In this document: piece by piece, positions 32,529 through 41,728 of the stretch
Layout of the letters: every line of letters begins with the position of its first letter
Position numbering within the stretch: the stretch's first letter is position 1
Source of the DNA: Blastococcus saxobsidens
GTDB taxonomy: Bacteria; Actinomycetota; Actinomycetes; Mycobacteriales; Geodermatophilaceae
Reading direction: 5' to 3'
Assembly: GCF_002938435.1 (NCBI RefSeq)
Contig: NZ_POQT01000011.1
Location: 1-64,000, forward strand
Length of the DNA stretch: 64,000 bases
Notes under the pieces: model-generated
What the model saw: only the letters and a program-made list of their open reading frames with translations
The model's database searches: none
Told to the model about the DNA's origin: nothing
Translations under genes and position numbers: made by a program

Positions 32529-35390
32529 GTGTCGGAGCAGAAGACGCATTCCCGGGCAACGCCGCGGCATCCGTCGTCGGTGTCGCCCTACGACGCCGAG
32601 GCAGCTCTGGAACACCTCCTCGGCAGGCTGCGCGCCTCGGCCGGGGCCACCCGCGTCTCCGTGTGGGTCCACGAGGCCACCACCGATCTCGTCATCCCCT
32701 TCCGGCGGGCCATCCGCCCCGGCGACGACCCTGCCCTCCCCCACCCGGCGATGCGCACCCCCGCCCTCGTCTCGGACACCCCGTTCCTGGAAGCCGTGAT
32801 CCGCACCCGGCGGCCCGTCACCGGTCGGGCGGACGGCCGGCGGGCCAGTGACCAGCAGCTGGCCGCGCTGGGCATCCGGTCCGCCCACGGCGAGCCCCTG
32901 GTCGTCGACGGCGAGGTCGTCGGCGTCCTCACCGTCGAACCGGCCGCGGCCGCGGCCCCGCACCTGCTGCGGCAGGTGACCCCCAAGCTCGCCGCGGCCA
33001 TGTCCGAGGCGTGGAAGCGCCGCTCGCAGCAGCGCCGGCTGGACCAGGCAGCGGTGCTGCTCGGCCTCATCGAGTCCGCCGCCCAGGCGCAGTCCATGGA
33101 CCACCTGCTGGGTTCCGCCTGCCGCCAGCTCGCCGAGCTGGGGGAAGTGGAGCGGGCGTGCGTCTTCCTCCTGGAGGACGACGAGCTCGTCCCGCGCATG
33201 GCCGCCTACGCCGACGGTCGCCGCGACCTGGCGACCTGGCAGCAGTTCCGCAACGCGCCGGTCGGGCTGCAGCTGGCCGAGACCGTGCTGCGCACCGGCG
33301 AACCCATGACCGCGGACCGGAACTCCGGCCTGGTGTCGGGGTGGTGGGTCGACTCCTTCCAGGTGGCCTCCGCCCTCGCCGTGCCGCTGGGCCGCGCTCC
33401 CGACCTGGCCGGCGTCCTGACCCTCGACAGCACCCAGGTGCGGCCGTTCTCCGAGGACGTCCGCCGGCTCGCCGCGGCCGCCGGCGCGCACCTCGGTGGC
33501 GTCATCGAGCAGGCCCGCACCAGCCAGGCGCGTGCGGCCTCGCTGACCACCGCCCGTGTCGTCCGCCAGATGCTGGTGGACGGCTCGGGGGTGACCGGCG
33601 CGGCCGAGGCCGCTGAGGTCCTGGCCCGTGCCGTCCAGCGCCTCGCCGGCACCGACCGCAGCGCCGCCTACCTGGAGGGCCCCGGAGGCATCGTCGGCGA
33701 GGTGCGCCACATCGACTGGCCGGAGGCGCACAAGCAGGTCGTGCAGACGCAGCTGATCGGCCGCCCGGCCGCAGACGTGCCGCTGTGGCGGCTGACCTCC
33801 GACCAGAAGACGCCGGTGTTCGTCGAGGACGCCCCGGGCAGCGAGCTGCTCGACCCCCGGCTCACCGAGGCGCTGGACCTGGCCTCCTACATCAGCGTGC
33901 CGCTCATGTCCGGCGACCGGCTCCTGGGCCTGGTCGTCACCGGGTCGATCGGGACCCGGCGCACCTGGACGCCGTCCGTCCGCGACGCCGTCCGGCAGGT
34001 CACGCTCGAGGGCGCGCTCGTGGTGGAGAACGCCGAGCTGCGGGCCGCCGAGCAGCAGCGGCTGGCCCAGCTGGCCTCCGAGGCCCACCACGACCCGCTC
34101 ACCGGCCTGGCCAACCGCCGCCGGTTCATCGAGCAGGTGGAGGCCACCGTCTACGGCGACGGCGACGGCGACAGCGCGCTGCTCATGATCGACCTCGACC
34201 GGTTCAAGGAGATCAACGACAGCTTCGGGCACAGCGTCGGCGACGACCTGCTGTGCCTGGTCGGCCCGCGCCTGGAGCAGGCACTGCGTCCGGGCGACCT
34301 GCTGGCCCGCATGGGCGGCGACGAGTTCGCCGTCCTCCTGCCGGGCGCCGGCGCCGAGCGGGCCCGCGAGGTGGCCGAGAGCCTCGGTGCGGCGCTGCGG
34401 GACGCCTTCGTGCTGGACGGGATGCCCCTGCACGTCGACGCCAGCATCGGCATCGCGCTGTGCCCCGACCACGGCCGGGACCGCTCGCTGCTGCTGGCCC
34501 GGGCGGACACCGCGATGTACGCGGCCAAGCGCGCCCGGCACGGCTACGAGGTGTGGGCGCCGGACGGCACCCCGGCCCCGCGGGACCGGCTGGAGACCCT
34601 GGAGCAGCTGCGCGCGGCCCTGGACACCGAGCAGCTGGACAACCACTACCAGCCCAAGCTGGACCTGCGCAGCGGCGTCGTGGTCGGTGTCGAGGCGCTG
34701 GTGCGGTGGAACCACCCCGAGCGCGGGCTGCTGTTCCCCGACGTCTTCCTCCCGCTGGCCGAGCAGGCCGGCCTCATGCGCCGGCTGGCGCTGCGCGTGC
34801 TCGAGCGCTCGCTGCGCGACCTCCGGGGCTGGCGGGCGCAGGGCCACGACCTCTCCGTGGCGGTGAACCTCTCGGTCTCCAACCTGCAGGACGTCGCGCT
34901 GCCGGAGCAGGTGGAGATGCTGCTGGACGGCTTCGCCGTGCCGGCGGAGGCGCTGATCCTCGAGATCACCGAGGACGTCCTCATGGCCGACGCCGCGCGC
35001 AGCCAGCAGGTCATGGCCGGGCTGCGCCGCCTGGGCGTGCGCCTCTCGGTCGACGACTACGGCACCGGCTACTCCTCGCTGGCCTACCTGCGGGCGCTGC
35101 CGGTGGACGAGCTGAAGCTCGACCGCAGCTTCGTCACCCACCTGACCAGCGACACGCGTGCGGCCGCCATCGTGCGCAGCACGCTGCAGCTGAGCCGCGA
35201 CCTGGGCATGAGCATGGTCGTCGAGGGGGTCGAGGACGCCGCCTCGCTCGCCGCGCTGCGGGAGTGGGGCTGCGACATCGCGCAGGGCTACCACATCTCC
35301 CGGCCCATGCCCGCCGAGCGCGTGCTCGGCTGGCTGGACGCCCGGCCCATGCAGGCCGACGTCGTCCATGCCGGGCGCCTGCCGCGCTGA
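32529..35390 (+). CDS. triple-GAF GGDEF-EAL cyclic-di-GMP enzyme
   Basis: 953 residues from a GTG; cytoplasmic, without membrane helices. Three GAF-like sensor domains (~20-150, ~175-325, ~345-505) precede a GGDEF domain (ARMGGDEFAVLL near residue 596) and an EAL domain (GVEALVRWNHP near 722). Both catalytic sets look intact: GGDEF itself; in EAL the E of EAL, NLSVSNLQ, LEITEDVL, DDYGTGYSSL, ELKLDRSF, VVEGVED and QGYHISRP. It could therefore both make and degrade c-di-GMP, or use GGDEF for allosteric control. It probably stands alone. Confidence 0.94.
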   Translation: MSEQKTHSRATPRHPSSVSPYDAEAALEHLLGRLRASAGATRVSVWVHEATTDLVIPFRRAIRPGDDPALPHPAMRTPALVSDTPFLEAVIRTRRPVTGRADGRRASDQQLAALGIRSAHGEPLVVDGEVVGVLTVEPAAAAAPHLLRQVTPKLAAAMSEAWKRRSQQRRLDQAAVLLGLIESAAQAQSMDHLLGSACRQLAELGEVERACVFLLEDDELVPRMAAYADGRRDLATWQQFRNAPVGLQLAETVLRTGEPMTADRNSGLVSGWWVDSFQVASALAVPLGRAPDLAGVLTLDSTQVRPFSEDVRRLAAAAGAHLGGVIEQARTSQARAASLTTARVVRQMLVDGSGVTGAAEAAEVLARAVQRLAGTDRSAAYLEGPGGIVGEVRHIDWPEAHKQVVQTQLIGRPAADVPLWRLTSDQKTPVFVEDAPGSELLDPRLTEALDLASYISVPLMSGDRLLGLVVTGSIGTRRTWTPSVRDAVRQVTLEGALVVENAELRAAEQQRLAQLASEAHHDPLTGLANRRRFIEQVEATVYGDGDGDSALLMIDLDRFKEINDSFGHSVGDDLLCLVGPRLEQALRPGDLLARMGGDEFAVLLPGAGAERAREVAESLGAALRDAFVLDGMPLHVDASIGIALCPDHGRDRSLLLARADTAMYAAKRARHGYEVWAPDGTPAPRDRLETLEQLRAALDTEQLDNHYQPKLDLRSGVVVGVEALVRWNHPERGLLFPDVFLPLAEQAGLMRRLALRVLERSLRDLRGWRAQGHDLSVAVNLSVSNLQDVALPEQVEMLLDGFAVPAEALILEITEDVLMADAARSQQVMAGLRRLGVRLSVDDYGTGYSSLAYLRALPVDELKLDRSFVTHLTSDTRAAAIVRSTLQLSRDLGMSMVVEGVEDAASLAALREWGCDIAQGYHISRPMPAERVLGWLDARPMQADVVHAGRLPR

Positions 35391-35442
35391 CCGGAGGGGG
35401 TCGCCCGGTCGGTCACGGGGGGCGGGCACCAGGATCGTCGCC

Positions 35443-36205
35443 GTGCGCGCCGTCCCTGCCGGAACCGTCGACGACCTCGAACGCCTGGCGGCGCGGACCT
35501 GGCGCGGGCTGGAAGAGCAGCCGCTCGGGGGCTGGCTGCTGCGGGCCGGTGGTGGGTTCACCGGCCGCGCCAACTCCGTGCTCGTCGTCGGGGATCCACC
35601 GGCGGACCCGACGACGGCGGTCGGCGACGTCACCCGCTGGTACCAAGACCGGGGCCTGCGGCCGTGCGCCGCCGTCCCGACCCCGGGGCCGGTCGCCGCG
35701 GACGACGCGTTCGCGGCCGCGGGCTGGACCCGGGACGAGGACAACCTCGTGCTCACCTCGGCGCTGCGACCGTGGGCGGGCGCGGCCGACGACGTCGCCG
35801 TTCCCCTGGCGACCGAGCCCGACGACGCCTGGCTGGCCGGCTACCGGTACCGGGGCGCTCCTCTGCCCGCCGCGGCCGCCGCCGTGCTCCGGCACGCCGA
35901 TCGCCCGCTGTTCGCCTCGGTGCGCCTCGACGCCGCCCCCGCGCCGCTGGCGGCCGTCGCACGTGGCGTGCTCGCCGACGGATGGCTGGTCATCAGCGCC
36001 GTGACCGTGGACGACGCCTACCGGCGCCGCGGGCTGGCCACCCGGGTGATGTCCGCGCTGGCCACCGACGCGCTGGCCCAGGGCGGGCACTCCTGCCTGC
36101 TGCAGGTGGCCGCCGGCAACGCCGCCGCGCTGTCGCTCTACGCCCGCCTGGGGAACACCTACGCACCACCGCTACCACTACCGGTGGGCGCCCGCGGAGA
36201 GCTGA
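35443..36205 (+). pseudogene. GNAT-family acetyltransferase with a 3' frameshift
   Basis: The GTG at 35443 opens an acetyltransferase with VISAVTVDDAYRRRGLATRV (acetyl-CoA loop RRRGLA) and NAAALSLYARLG. After CTGGGG near 36150 the expected family ending [14 protein letters not shown] is found only in the next frame, stopping at 36203-36205. In the original frame translation runs on for over 500 bases across the antisense strand of two other genes, giving a Ser/Thr/Pro-rich nonsense tail. A one-base insertion or two-base deletion in the G run (36151-36153), real or a sequencing error, explains it. The corrected length would be ~254 residues. Confidence 0.72.
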
Positions 36206-36584
36206 CGGGCCGCGGCCCTCCGCCCATCGCCGTCCCCACGGAGAAGGCGGCGGCGAGCACTCCGAGCAGCAGGAACGCCGTGGTGACGACGGTGTATCCA
36301 CCGGTACCGATGGTGATCACCAGGTCGCCCTCCGGCCGGCGGCCCATCGCGGCGACGACCACGACCAGCCAGACGAGCGCCGGCACCGCGGCGACCAGCC
36401 TGGAGCCGGACACGCGCAGCGCCGCACGCACCAGGAGCACGTTGCCGACGACGGCGGCGAGCACCGACACCGGCACGGGGACGCCGCCGACGCGCAGCGG
36501 CAGCCAGAAGACCTCCACGACGGCCAGCCAGCCCGCCACCAGCACCGCGGCCAGCGCCCAGCCGGCCAGCAGCAGTCGGCTCAC
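36159..36584 (-). CDS. small integral membrane protein downstream of mshB
   Basis: 141 residues from the GTG at 36584, overlapping the mshB stop by 4 bases. There are four hydrophobic segments ([56 protein letters not shown] and [18 protein letters not shown]). Similar small membrane proteins follow mshB in many actinobacteria, but their role is unknown to me. The 3' end overlaps the frameshifted acetyltransferase by ~47 bases. Confidence 0.85.
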   Translation of the reverse strand: MSRLLLAGWALAAVLVAGWLAVVEVFWLPLRVGGVPVPVSVLAAVVGNVLLVRAALRVSGSRLVAAVPALVWLVVVVAAMGRRPEGDLVITIGTGGYTVVTTAFLLLGVLAAAFSVGTAMGGGPRPVSSPRAPTGSGSGGA

Positions 36585-37477
36585 CCCGGCAGACCGGCGA
36601 ACAGGTCGTCCTCCCAGCCCTCCGGACCGGGCCCGGCCGGCCCGCGCTCGCCCTGGACGAGCCGGTAGTGCTCGACGGCCATCATCTCCAGGCCCAGGTT
36701 GTTCGACAGGGCGAAGAAGGGGCCGTCGACCATGATCTGGGTGGGGTGGGACCGCATGGCGGCGTCCTTCTCCGCTGCGTACCGGCTCCCGTCGACGGCC
36801 GCCGTCACCTGCTCGTCCGGCACGCCGAAGGGCAGGTCGTCGGCGCTGGTCACGCCCTCGAAGAACGTCTGGTCGCCGGCGGCGGCCATGGCGTCGATGC
36901 CGCGCTGGAGCACCGACCGGGGCATGCAGCACCAGTAGACCTTCGCGACCGCCCACGCCGCACCCAGGTCGGGCCGGTAGGCGGGGTCCGCCGCGGCCGC
37001 CACGGCGCCCATGGCGACCCGGTGCGCCTGGATGTGGTCCGGGTGGCCGTAGCCGCCGTTCTCGTCGTAGGTGACGACCACCTGGGGGCGCACCCCGCGC
37101 ACGACCGCGACGGCGTGCGCGACCGCCTCGTCGAGGTCGGCGTTCCAGAAGGCCCGGGGGTGCTCGTTGGCCGGCACGCCCATCATGCCGGAGTCGCGGT
37201 ACCGGCCGGCCCCGCCGAGGAACCGGATGTCGGTGACGCCGAGGGCGTCCATCGCCGCCCGCAGCTCCCAGATGCGGTAGCCGCCGAGCTGGTCGGCCTG
37301 GTCGGCGGCCAGCTGCTCCAGCTCCGGGACGAGGATCTCGCCCTCCTCGCCCAGCGTGCAGGTGAGCAGCGTGACCTGCGCGCCCTCGGCGACGTAGCGG
37401 GCCATGGTGGCGCCGTTGTTGATGGTCTCGTCGTCGGGATGCGCGTGCACGAGCAGCATGCGGCGGTCGGAGGTCAC
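36581..37477 (-). CDS. mshB: mycothiol biosynthesis deacetylase MshB
   Basis: 298 residues. Zinc-dependent deacetylase that converts GlcNAc-inositol to GlcN-inositol in mycothiol synthesis. The metal motif [20 protein letters not shown] is at residues 11-30 (H13, D16), with further family blocks [20 protein letters not shown] and AMRSHPTQI. It confirms that the organism makes mycothiol, the actinobacterial low-molecular-weight thiol. It is the first gene of a two-gene unit with the small membrane protein. Confidence 0.95.
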   Translation of the reverse strand: MTSDRRMLLVHAHPDDETINNGATMARYVAEGAQVTLLTCTLGEEGEILVPELEQLAADQADQLGGYRIWELRAAMDALGVTDIRFLGGAGRYRDSGMMGVPANEHPRAFWNADLDEAVAHAVAVVRGVRPQVVVTYDENGGYGHPDHIQAHRVAMGAVAAAADPAYRPDLGAAWAVAKVYWCCMPRSVLQRGIDAMAAAGDQTFFEGVTSADDLPFGVPDEQVTAAVDGSRYAAEKDAAMRSHPTQIMVDGPFFALSNNLGLEMMAVEHYRLVQGERGPAGPGPEGWEDDLFAGLPG

Positions 37478-37550
37478 GAGGAGGCATTCTCCCTGAGGCG
37501 GCCCGGGGCGCGAACGGGTCGGGGTGCACCCGCGTCCTCCCCCACCGCAA

Positions 37551-37617
37551 CGCGTCCTCCCTCACCGCGCACGGTGAGGGAGGACGCGCGGGGATCAGGT
37601 GACCTGATCCCCGCGCG
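37551..37617 (-). terminator. two overlapping perfect hairpins at the end of the opp operon
   Basis: CGCGTCCTCCCTCACCG (37551-37567) pairs with its complement at 37572-37588. CGCGCGGGGATCAGG (37585-37599) pairs with its complement at 37603-37617. The two share four bases, so they are mutually exclusive in full length. They lie 7 bases after the oppF stop on the minus strand and before mshB. An imperfect duplicate of CGCGTCCTCCC lies just outside at 37531. Confidence 0.75.
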
Positions 37618-37623
37618 AGGTGC

Positions 37624-38679
37624 TCAGGCCTCGGTGGGGACGACGGTCCGCGCCTCGGCGAAGTGGCACGCCGACGGGTGCCCCTGGCCGCGATCGACCA
37701 GTGCCGGCGCCTCGGTGGCGCAGATGTCCTGGGCCTTCCAGCAGCGAGTGCGGAAACGGCAGCCCGACGGCGGGTTCGCGGGGCTCGGGACGTCCCCCTC
37801 CAGCAGGATGCGCTCCTTGAGCCCCCGCAGGTGCGGCTCGTGCACCGGGACCGAGGACAGCAACGCCTGCGTGTACGGGTGGGACGCGGCGGTGTAGACC
37901 TGCGCGTCCGTGCCCTCCTCGACCACGCTGCCGAGGTACATCACGGCGACCCGGTCGGAGATGTGCCGGACGACCGACAGGTCGTGCGCGATGAACAGGT
38001 AGGACAGGCCGAAGTCGTCCTGCAGGTCCTCGAGCAGGTTGACCACCTGGGCCTGCACCGAGACGTCCAGGGCGCTGACCGGCTCGTCGCAGACGATGAT
38101 CTCCGGCTGCAGGGCCAGGGCCCGCGCGATGCCGATGCGCTGACGCTGGCCACCGGAGAACTGGTGCGGGTACCGGTTGACGAAGTCGGGGTTGAGCCCG
38201 ACCCGCTCCATGAGCTCCTGGGTGCGCTGCAGCCGGCCCTTGCGGGGAGCGATGTCGGCGTGCACGGACCAGCCCTCGGCGACGATGTCACCGACGGTCA
38301 TCCGCGGGTTCAGCGAGGCGTAGGGGTCCTGGAAGATGATCTGGACCTCGCGCCGGTACTGCTTGAGCGCGCGACCGCCCATCTTCGCGACGTCGTCGCC
38401 CTTGTAGAGGATCTGCCCGCTCGTGGGCTTCTCCAGCGCGACCAGCAGCTTGCTGACGGTCGACTTCCCGCAGCCGGACTCGCCCACCAGGCCCAACGTC
38501 TCCCCGCGGCGCAGCGTCAGGTTGACGCCGTCGACCGCACGCACGTGGCCCACGGTCCGCTTGAAGACGATGCCCTGGGTGAGCGGGAAGTGCTTCTTGA
38601 GGTCCTTGACGTCGAGCAGGACCTCTCCGGGCGCAGCGGCCGGGCGCGGTGCCGCGGCGGCGTCGGTGATGTCAGACAC
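37624..38679 (-). CDS. oppF: oligopeptide ABC transporter ATP-binding protein OppF
   Basis: 351 residues from the GTG at 38679. Walker A is GESGCGKST, the signature [15 protein letters not shown], and Walker [13 protein letters not shown]. The C-terminal oligopeptide/dipeptide extension has the cysteine set [18 protein letters not shown], as in OppF/DppF, which bind a 4Fe-4S-like or structural site in some members. It overlaps oppD by 8 bases. It is last in the five-gene operon oppABCDF and is followed by two strong hairpins. Confidence 0.94.
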   Translation of the reverse strand: MSDITDAAAAPRPAAAPGEVLLDVKDLKKHFPLTQGIVFKRTVGHVRAVDGVNLTLRRGETLGLVGESGCGKSTVSKLLVALEKPTSGQILYKGDDVAKMGGRALKQYRREVQIIFQDPYASLNPRMTVGDIVAEGWSVHADIAPRKGRLQRTQELMERVGLNPDFVNRYPHQFSGGQRQRIGIARALALQPEIIVCDEPVSALDVSVQAQVVNLLEDLQDDFGLSYLFIAHDLSVVRHISDRVAVMYLGSVVEEGTDAQVYTAASHPYTQALLSSVPVHEPHLRGLKERILLEGDVPSPANPPSGCRFRTRCWKAQDICATEAPALVDRGQGHPSACHFAEARTVVPTEA

Positions 38680-39724
38680 CGAGGACCTCCTCGCTGTAGT
38701 GGCAGGCCGCCTCGCGCCCAGGGACGACCAGCCGCAGCGGCGGGACGTCCTCGGCGCAGTGACGGCCGGGCGGTGCGTCGGCACCGAGCCGGCGCTTGGG
38801 GCACCGGGGGTGGAACGGGCAGCCCGACGGGATCGAGGAGAGGTTCGGCGGCTGGCCGCCGATCGGCTGCAGCCGGCCACCCTTCGCCTCGAGCATCGGG
38901 ATGGAGGCCATCAACCCCTCGGTGTAGGGGTGCGCGGGGTTGCCGAACACGTCGTCGACCGTGCCGCGCTCCACGATGCGCCCGGCGTACATGACGGCCA
39001 CGTTGTCGGCGACCTCGTTCACCACGCCGAGGTCGTGGGTGATGAGCACCAGGCCCATGCCGGTGTCGCGCTGCAGGTCCTTGAGCAGGTCCATGACCTG
39101 CGCCTGGACCGTCACGTCGAGGGCTGTCGTCGGCTCGTCGGCGATGAGGATGCGCGGGTCCAGCGCGATCGCCATGGCGATCATCACGCGCTGCCGCATG
39201 CCGCCGGAGAACTGGTGCGGGTAGTCGTCGACCCGCTGGGCGGCGGCGGGGATGCGCACCCGGTCCATCAGCTCGATGGCGAGCTTCTTGGCGTCCTTGC
39301 GCGACGTGCCGCGGTGCGCCCGGAACATCTCGCCGATCTGGAAGCCGACGCTGTAGACGGGGTTCAGCGACGAGAGCGCGTCCTGGAAGATCATCGAGAT
39401 GCCGGGGCCGCGCACCTTGCGCTGCTCCTCGGCCGACGCCGTGAGCAGGTCCCGGCCCTCGAACATGATCCGGCCGCTGGTGATCTCCGCCGGCGGCATG
39501 TCGAGGATGCCCATGATCGCCTGCGCCGAGACCGACTTGCCCGAGCCCGACTCGCCGAGGATCGCCACGGTCTCCCCCTCGGAGACCGTGTAGCTGACGC
39601 CGTTGACGGCGTTGACCAGGCCGGAGCCGGTGCGGAACTGCACCCGCAGGTCCTGGACCTCCAGGACCGGGGCGGACGCGCCGCGGGCGGAACCGGACGG
39701 TACGGACATCGACGCGGTGCTCAT
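38672..39724 (-). CDS. oppD: oligopeptide ABC transporter ATP-binding protein OppD
   Basis: 350 residues. Walker A is GESGSGKSV, the signature [15 protein letters not shown], and Walker [13 protein letters not shown]. The oligopeptide-transporter extension [19 protein letters not shown] lies near the C-terminus. It pairs with OppF as the heterodimeric ATPase. It overlaps both neighbouring genes by a few bases, indicating translational coupling from oppC through oppF. Confidence 0.95.
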   Translation of the reverse strand: MSTASMSVPSGSARGASAPVLEVQDLRVQFRTGSGLVNAVNGVSYTVSEGETVAILGESGSGKSVSAQAIMGILDMPPAEITSGRIMFEGRDLLTASAEEQRKVRGPGISMIFQDALSSLNPVYSVGFQIGEMFRAHRGTSRKDAKKLAIELMDRVRIPAAAQRVDDYPHQFSGGMRQRVMIAMAIALDPRILIADEPTTALDVTVQAQVMDLLKDLQRDTGMGLVLITHDLGVVNEVADNVAVMYAGRIVERGTVDDVFGNPAHPYTEGLMASIPMLEAKGGRLQPIGGQPPNLSSIPSGCPFHPRCPKRRLGADAPPGRHCAEDVPPLRLVVPGREAACHYSEEVLGV

Positions 39725-40671
39725 GAACGCTGCCTCGGGTCGAGGGCGTCGCGCAGCGCGTCACCCATCATCACGAACGCCATCACCGTCATCGTCAGGA
39801 TCAGGCTGGGGAAGAGGACCAGGTGGGGGGCGATGCGCAGCAGCCGCTGCCCGGCGTCGATCTGCAGCCCCCACGAGATGGCCGGACGCTGCAGGCCCAC
39901 GCCGAGGAAGGTCAGCGTCGCCTCCGCGGCGATGAGCACCCCGATGGTGATCGTCGCGTAGACCAGCACCGGCGCGACCGCGTTGGGCAGGATGTGCCGC
40001 ACCAGGATCCGGCCGTTGGAGGCGCCCATGGCGCGGGCCGCGGCCACGTAGTCGGAACTCTTCACGGCGATCACCTGGGAGCGGACCAGCCGCATCGCCG
40101 TCATCCAGCCGAAGGCGGCCAGCGCGATCGCCACCGCCACGACGCCGCGGCCGAGGAAGCCGCTGCGCAGCACCACGAGCGCCCCGAGGATCAGCGGCAG
40201 CGCGTAGAAGATGTCGGCCACCCGCGAGAGCAGGCTGTCGATCCACCCGCCGAAGAAGCCGCTCAGTGCGCCGACCACCACGCCCATGAGCAGGATGACC
40301 ACCACGGCGAGCAGACCGATGATCAGCGAGTTCCGGGCACCGTGCACGACGTTGGCCAGGTAGTCGCAGCCCTGCTGGTCGAAGCCGAACCAGTGCTCCG
40401 ACGAAGGCGCCTGCCCGGACCGGGAGAGGCTGCAGTCACGCGGGTCGACGCCGCGGGAGAACACCCCGGGGAAGAGCGCCATCAGCAGGAAGAGGAGCCC
40501 GAGCACGGCCCCGATCCAGAAGAGGACGTTGCGCCGCAGCTGCTTCCAGGCGTCGCTCCACAGGCTGTTCTGGCGGTCGCTGGCCGGGTCGACCGACGGA
40601 CTGGCCAGACCCGTGGTGGTGCCGGCCTCGACCTCGTCCTTGCGGAGGTCGGCCTGCTGCTGGTCACTCAT
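39721..40671 (-). CDS. oppC: oligopeptide ABC transporter permease OppC
   Basis: 316 residues. A cytoplasmic N-terminal extension (~35 residues) is followed by six helices. The binding-protein-dependent permease signature is AARAMGASNGRILVRHILPN, the EAA-loop contact with the ATPase. The loop after the first helix has paired Cys (RDCSLSRSG..., DQQGCDY), typical of OppC/DppC. It overlaps oppD by 4 bases and oppB by 8. Confidence 0.95.
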   Translation of the reverse strand: MSDQQQADLRKDEVEAGTTTGLASPSVDPASDRQNSLWSDAWKQLRRNVLFWIGAVLGLLFLLMALFPGVFSRGVDPRDCSLSRSGQAPSSEHWFGFDQQGCDYLANVVHGARNSLIIGLLAVVVILLMGVVVGALSGFFGGWIDSLLSRVADIFYALPLILGALVVLRSGFLGRGVVAVAIALAAFGWMTAMRLVRSQVIAVKSSDYVAAARAMGASNGRILVRHILPNAVAPVLVYATITIGVLIAAEATLTFLGVGLQRPAISWGLQIDAGQRLLRIAPHLVLFPSLILTMTVMAFVMMGDALRDALDPRQRS

Positions 40672-41587
40672 AGCGGATCCTCGGGTCGAGGACGGCGTAG
40701 AGCACGTCGACGACCAGGTTGAAGAAGATGAAGAAGAAGACCATCAGGGTCACGATGCCGACCACGACGGCACCTTCCTGGGCCCGGACGGCGTCGAAGA
40801 TCGCCCGCCCGATGCCGGGCAGGTTGAACACCGACTCGGTGACGATGGCCCCGCCGAGCAGCGTGCCGATGTCGGCGCCGACGAACGTGACCACCGGGAT
40901 CAGGCTGTTGCGCAGGGTGTGCCGGACGACGACCGTCCGGTTCGGCAGGCCCTTGGCCCGGGCGGTGCGGACGTAGTCGGCCCGCATGTTCTCGGCCACG
41001 CTGGTACGGGTCAGCCGGGCCACGTAGGCCAGGGAGCCCGACGCGAGCACGAGGCCCGGGAGCAGGAAGCTGTACCAGCCCTCCTGGACCCCCGAGATCG
41101 GGAAGAGGCCCAGCTTCAGGCCGAACACGAACTGGGCGATGAAGGCCAGCACCAAAATCGGGATGGACACCACCAGCGTGGTGGAGACCAGGACCACGTT
41201 GTCGAAGAAGCTGTTCCGGCGGATGCCCGCGAGGACACCGGCGACGATGCCGATGATCGCCTCGATCAGGATGGCGACGACGGTCAGCTTGATGGTGACG
41301 GGCAGCCGCTGAGCGATCGTGTCGAGCACCGGGCGGCCGCGGAAGTCGGTGCCCAGGTCACCCTGGGCGAGGTCACCGAGGTACTTGAGGTACTGGATGC
41401 CGAGCGGGTCGTTGAGGTTGAACTCCTGGCGCAGCTGGGCGACGACGGCCGGCGCGAGCGGGCGGTCGCCGCCGAGCGCGCGGATCGGGTCGCCCGGCAG
41501 GGCGTACACCATCGCGAAGATGAGGAAGGACGCACCCAACAGGACCGGGATCGTCAGCAGCAGGCGGCGCGCTACGTAGCGGCCCAT
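40664..41587 (-). CDS. oppB: oligopeptide ABC transporter permease OppB
   Basis: 307 residues with six helices. It begins GRYVARRLLLTIPVLLGASF and includes VYALPGDPIRALGGDRPLAP, typical of OppB/DppB. The EAA-type contact region is TARAKGLPNRTVVVRHTLRN. It is separated from oppA by 141 bases containing a hairpin, whereas all later genes overlap; expression of the membrane components is therefore probably lower than that of the binding lipoprotein. Confidence 0.95.
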   Translation of the reverse strand: MGRYVARRLLLTIPVLLGASFLIFAMVYALPGDPIRALGGDRPLAPAVVAQLRQEFNLNDPLGIQYLKYLGDLAQGDLGTDFRGRPVLDTIAQRLPVTIKLTVVAILIEAIIGIVAGVLAGIRRNSFFDNVVLVSTTLVVSIPILVLAFIAQFVFGLKLGLFPISGVQEGWYSFLLPGLVLASGSLAYVARLTRTSVAENMRADYVRTARAKGLPNRTVVVRHTLRNSLIPVVTFVGADIGTLLGGAIVTESVFNLPGIGRAIFDAVRAQEGAVVVGIVTLMVFFFIFFNLVVDVLYAVLDPRIRYE

Positions 41588-41660
41588 GTTCCCCCTCGGG
41601 TGTGTGCGTCGCCGGCGCGCCGGCGACGCGGAACCATCGTGCCAAAGTCCCCCGCACGGG

Positions 41661-41705
41661 CGCCGCCGGGGGCGACTGCCCTTGCGGACAGCACCCCCGG
41701 CGGCG
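41661..41705 (-). terminator. intra-operon hairpin between oppA and oppB
   Basis: CGCCGCCGGGGG (41661-41672) pairs with CCCCCGGCGGCG (41694-41705), with a short inner CTG/CAG pairing in the 21-base loop. It lies 24 bases after the oppA stop and ~75 bases before the oppB start. Such hairpins commonly protect or partly terminate after the binding-protein message. Confidence 0.6.
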
Positions 41706-41728
41706 GCAGGGGTCGTGCTGGGCGAGCG

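Noticed and set aside
36206-36735. C-terminal extension of the acetyltransferase in its original frame
   Set aside because: The extension is antisense to the small membrane protein and mshB and is Ser/Thr-rich; the family ending is found in the adjacent frame, so a frameshift explains it better.
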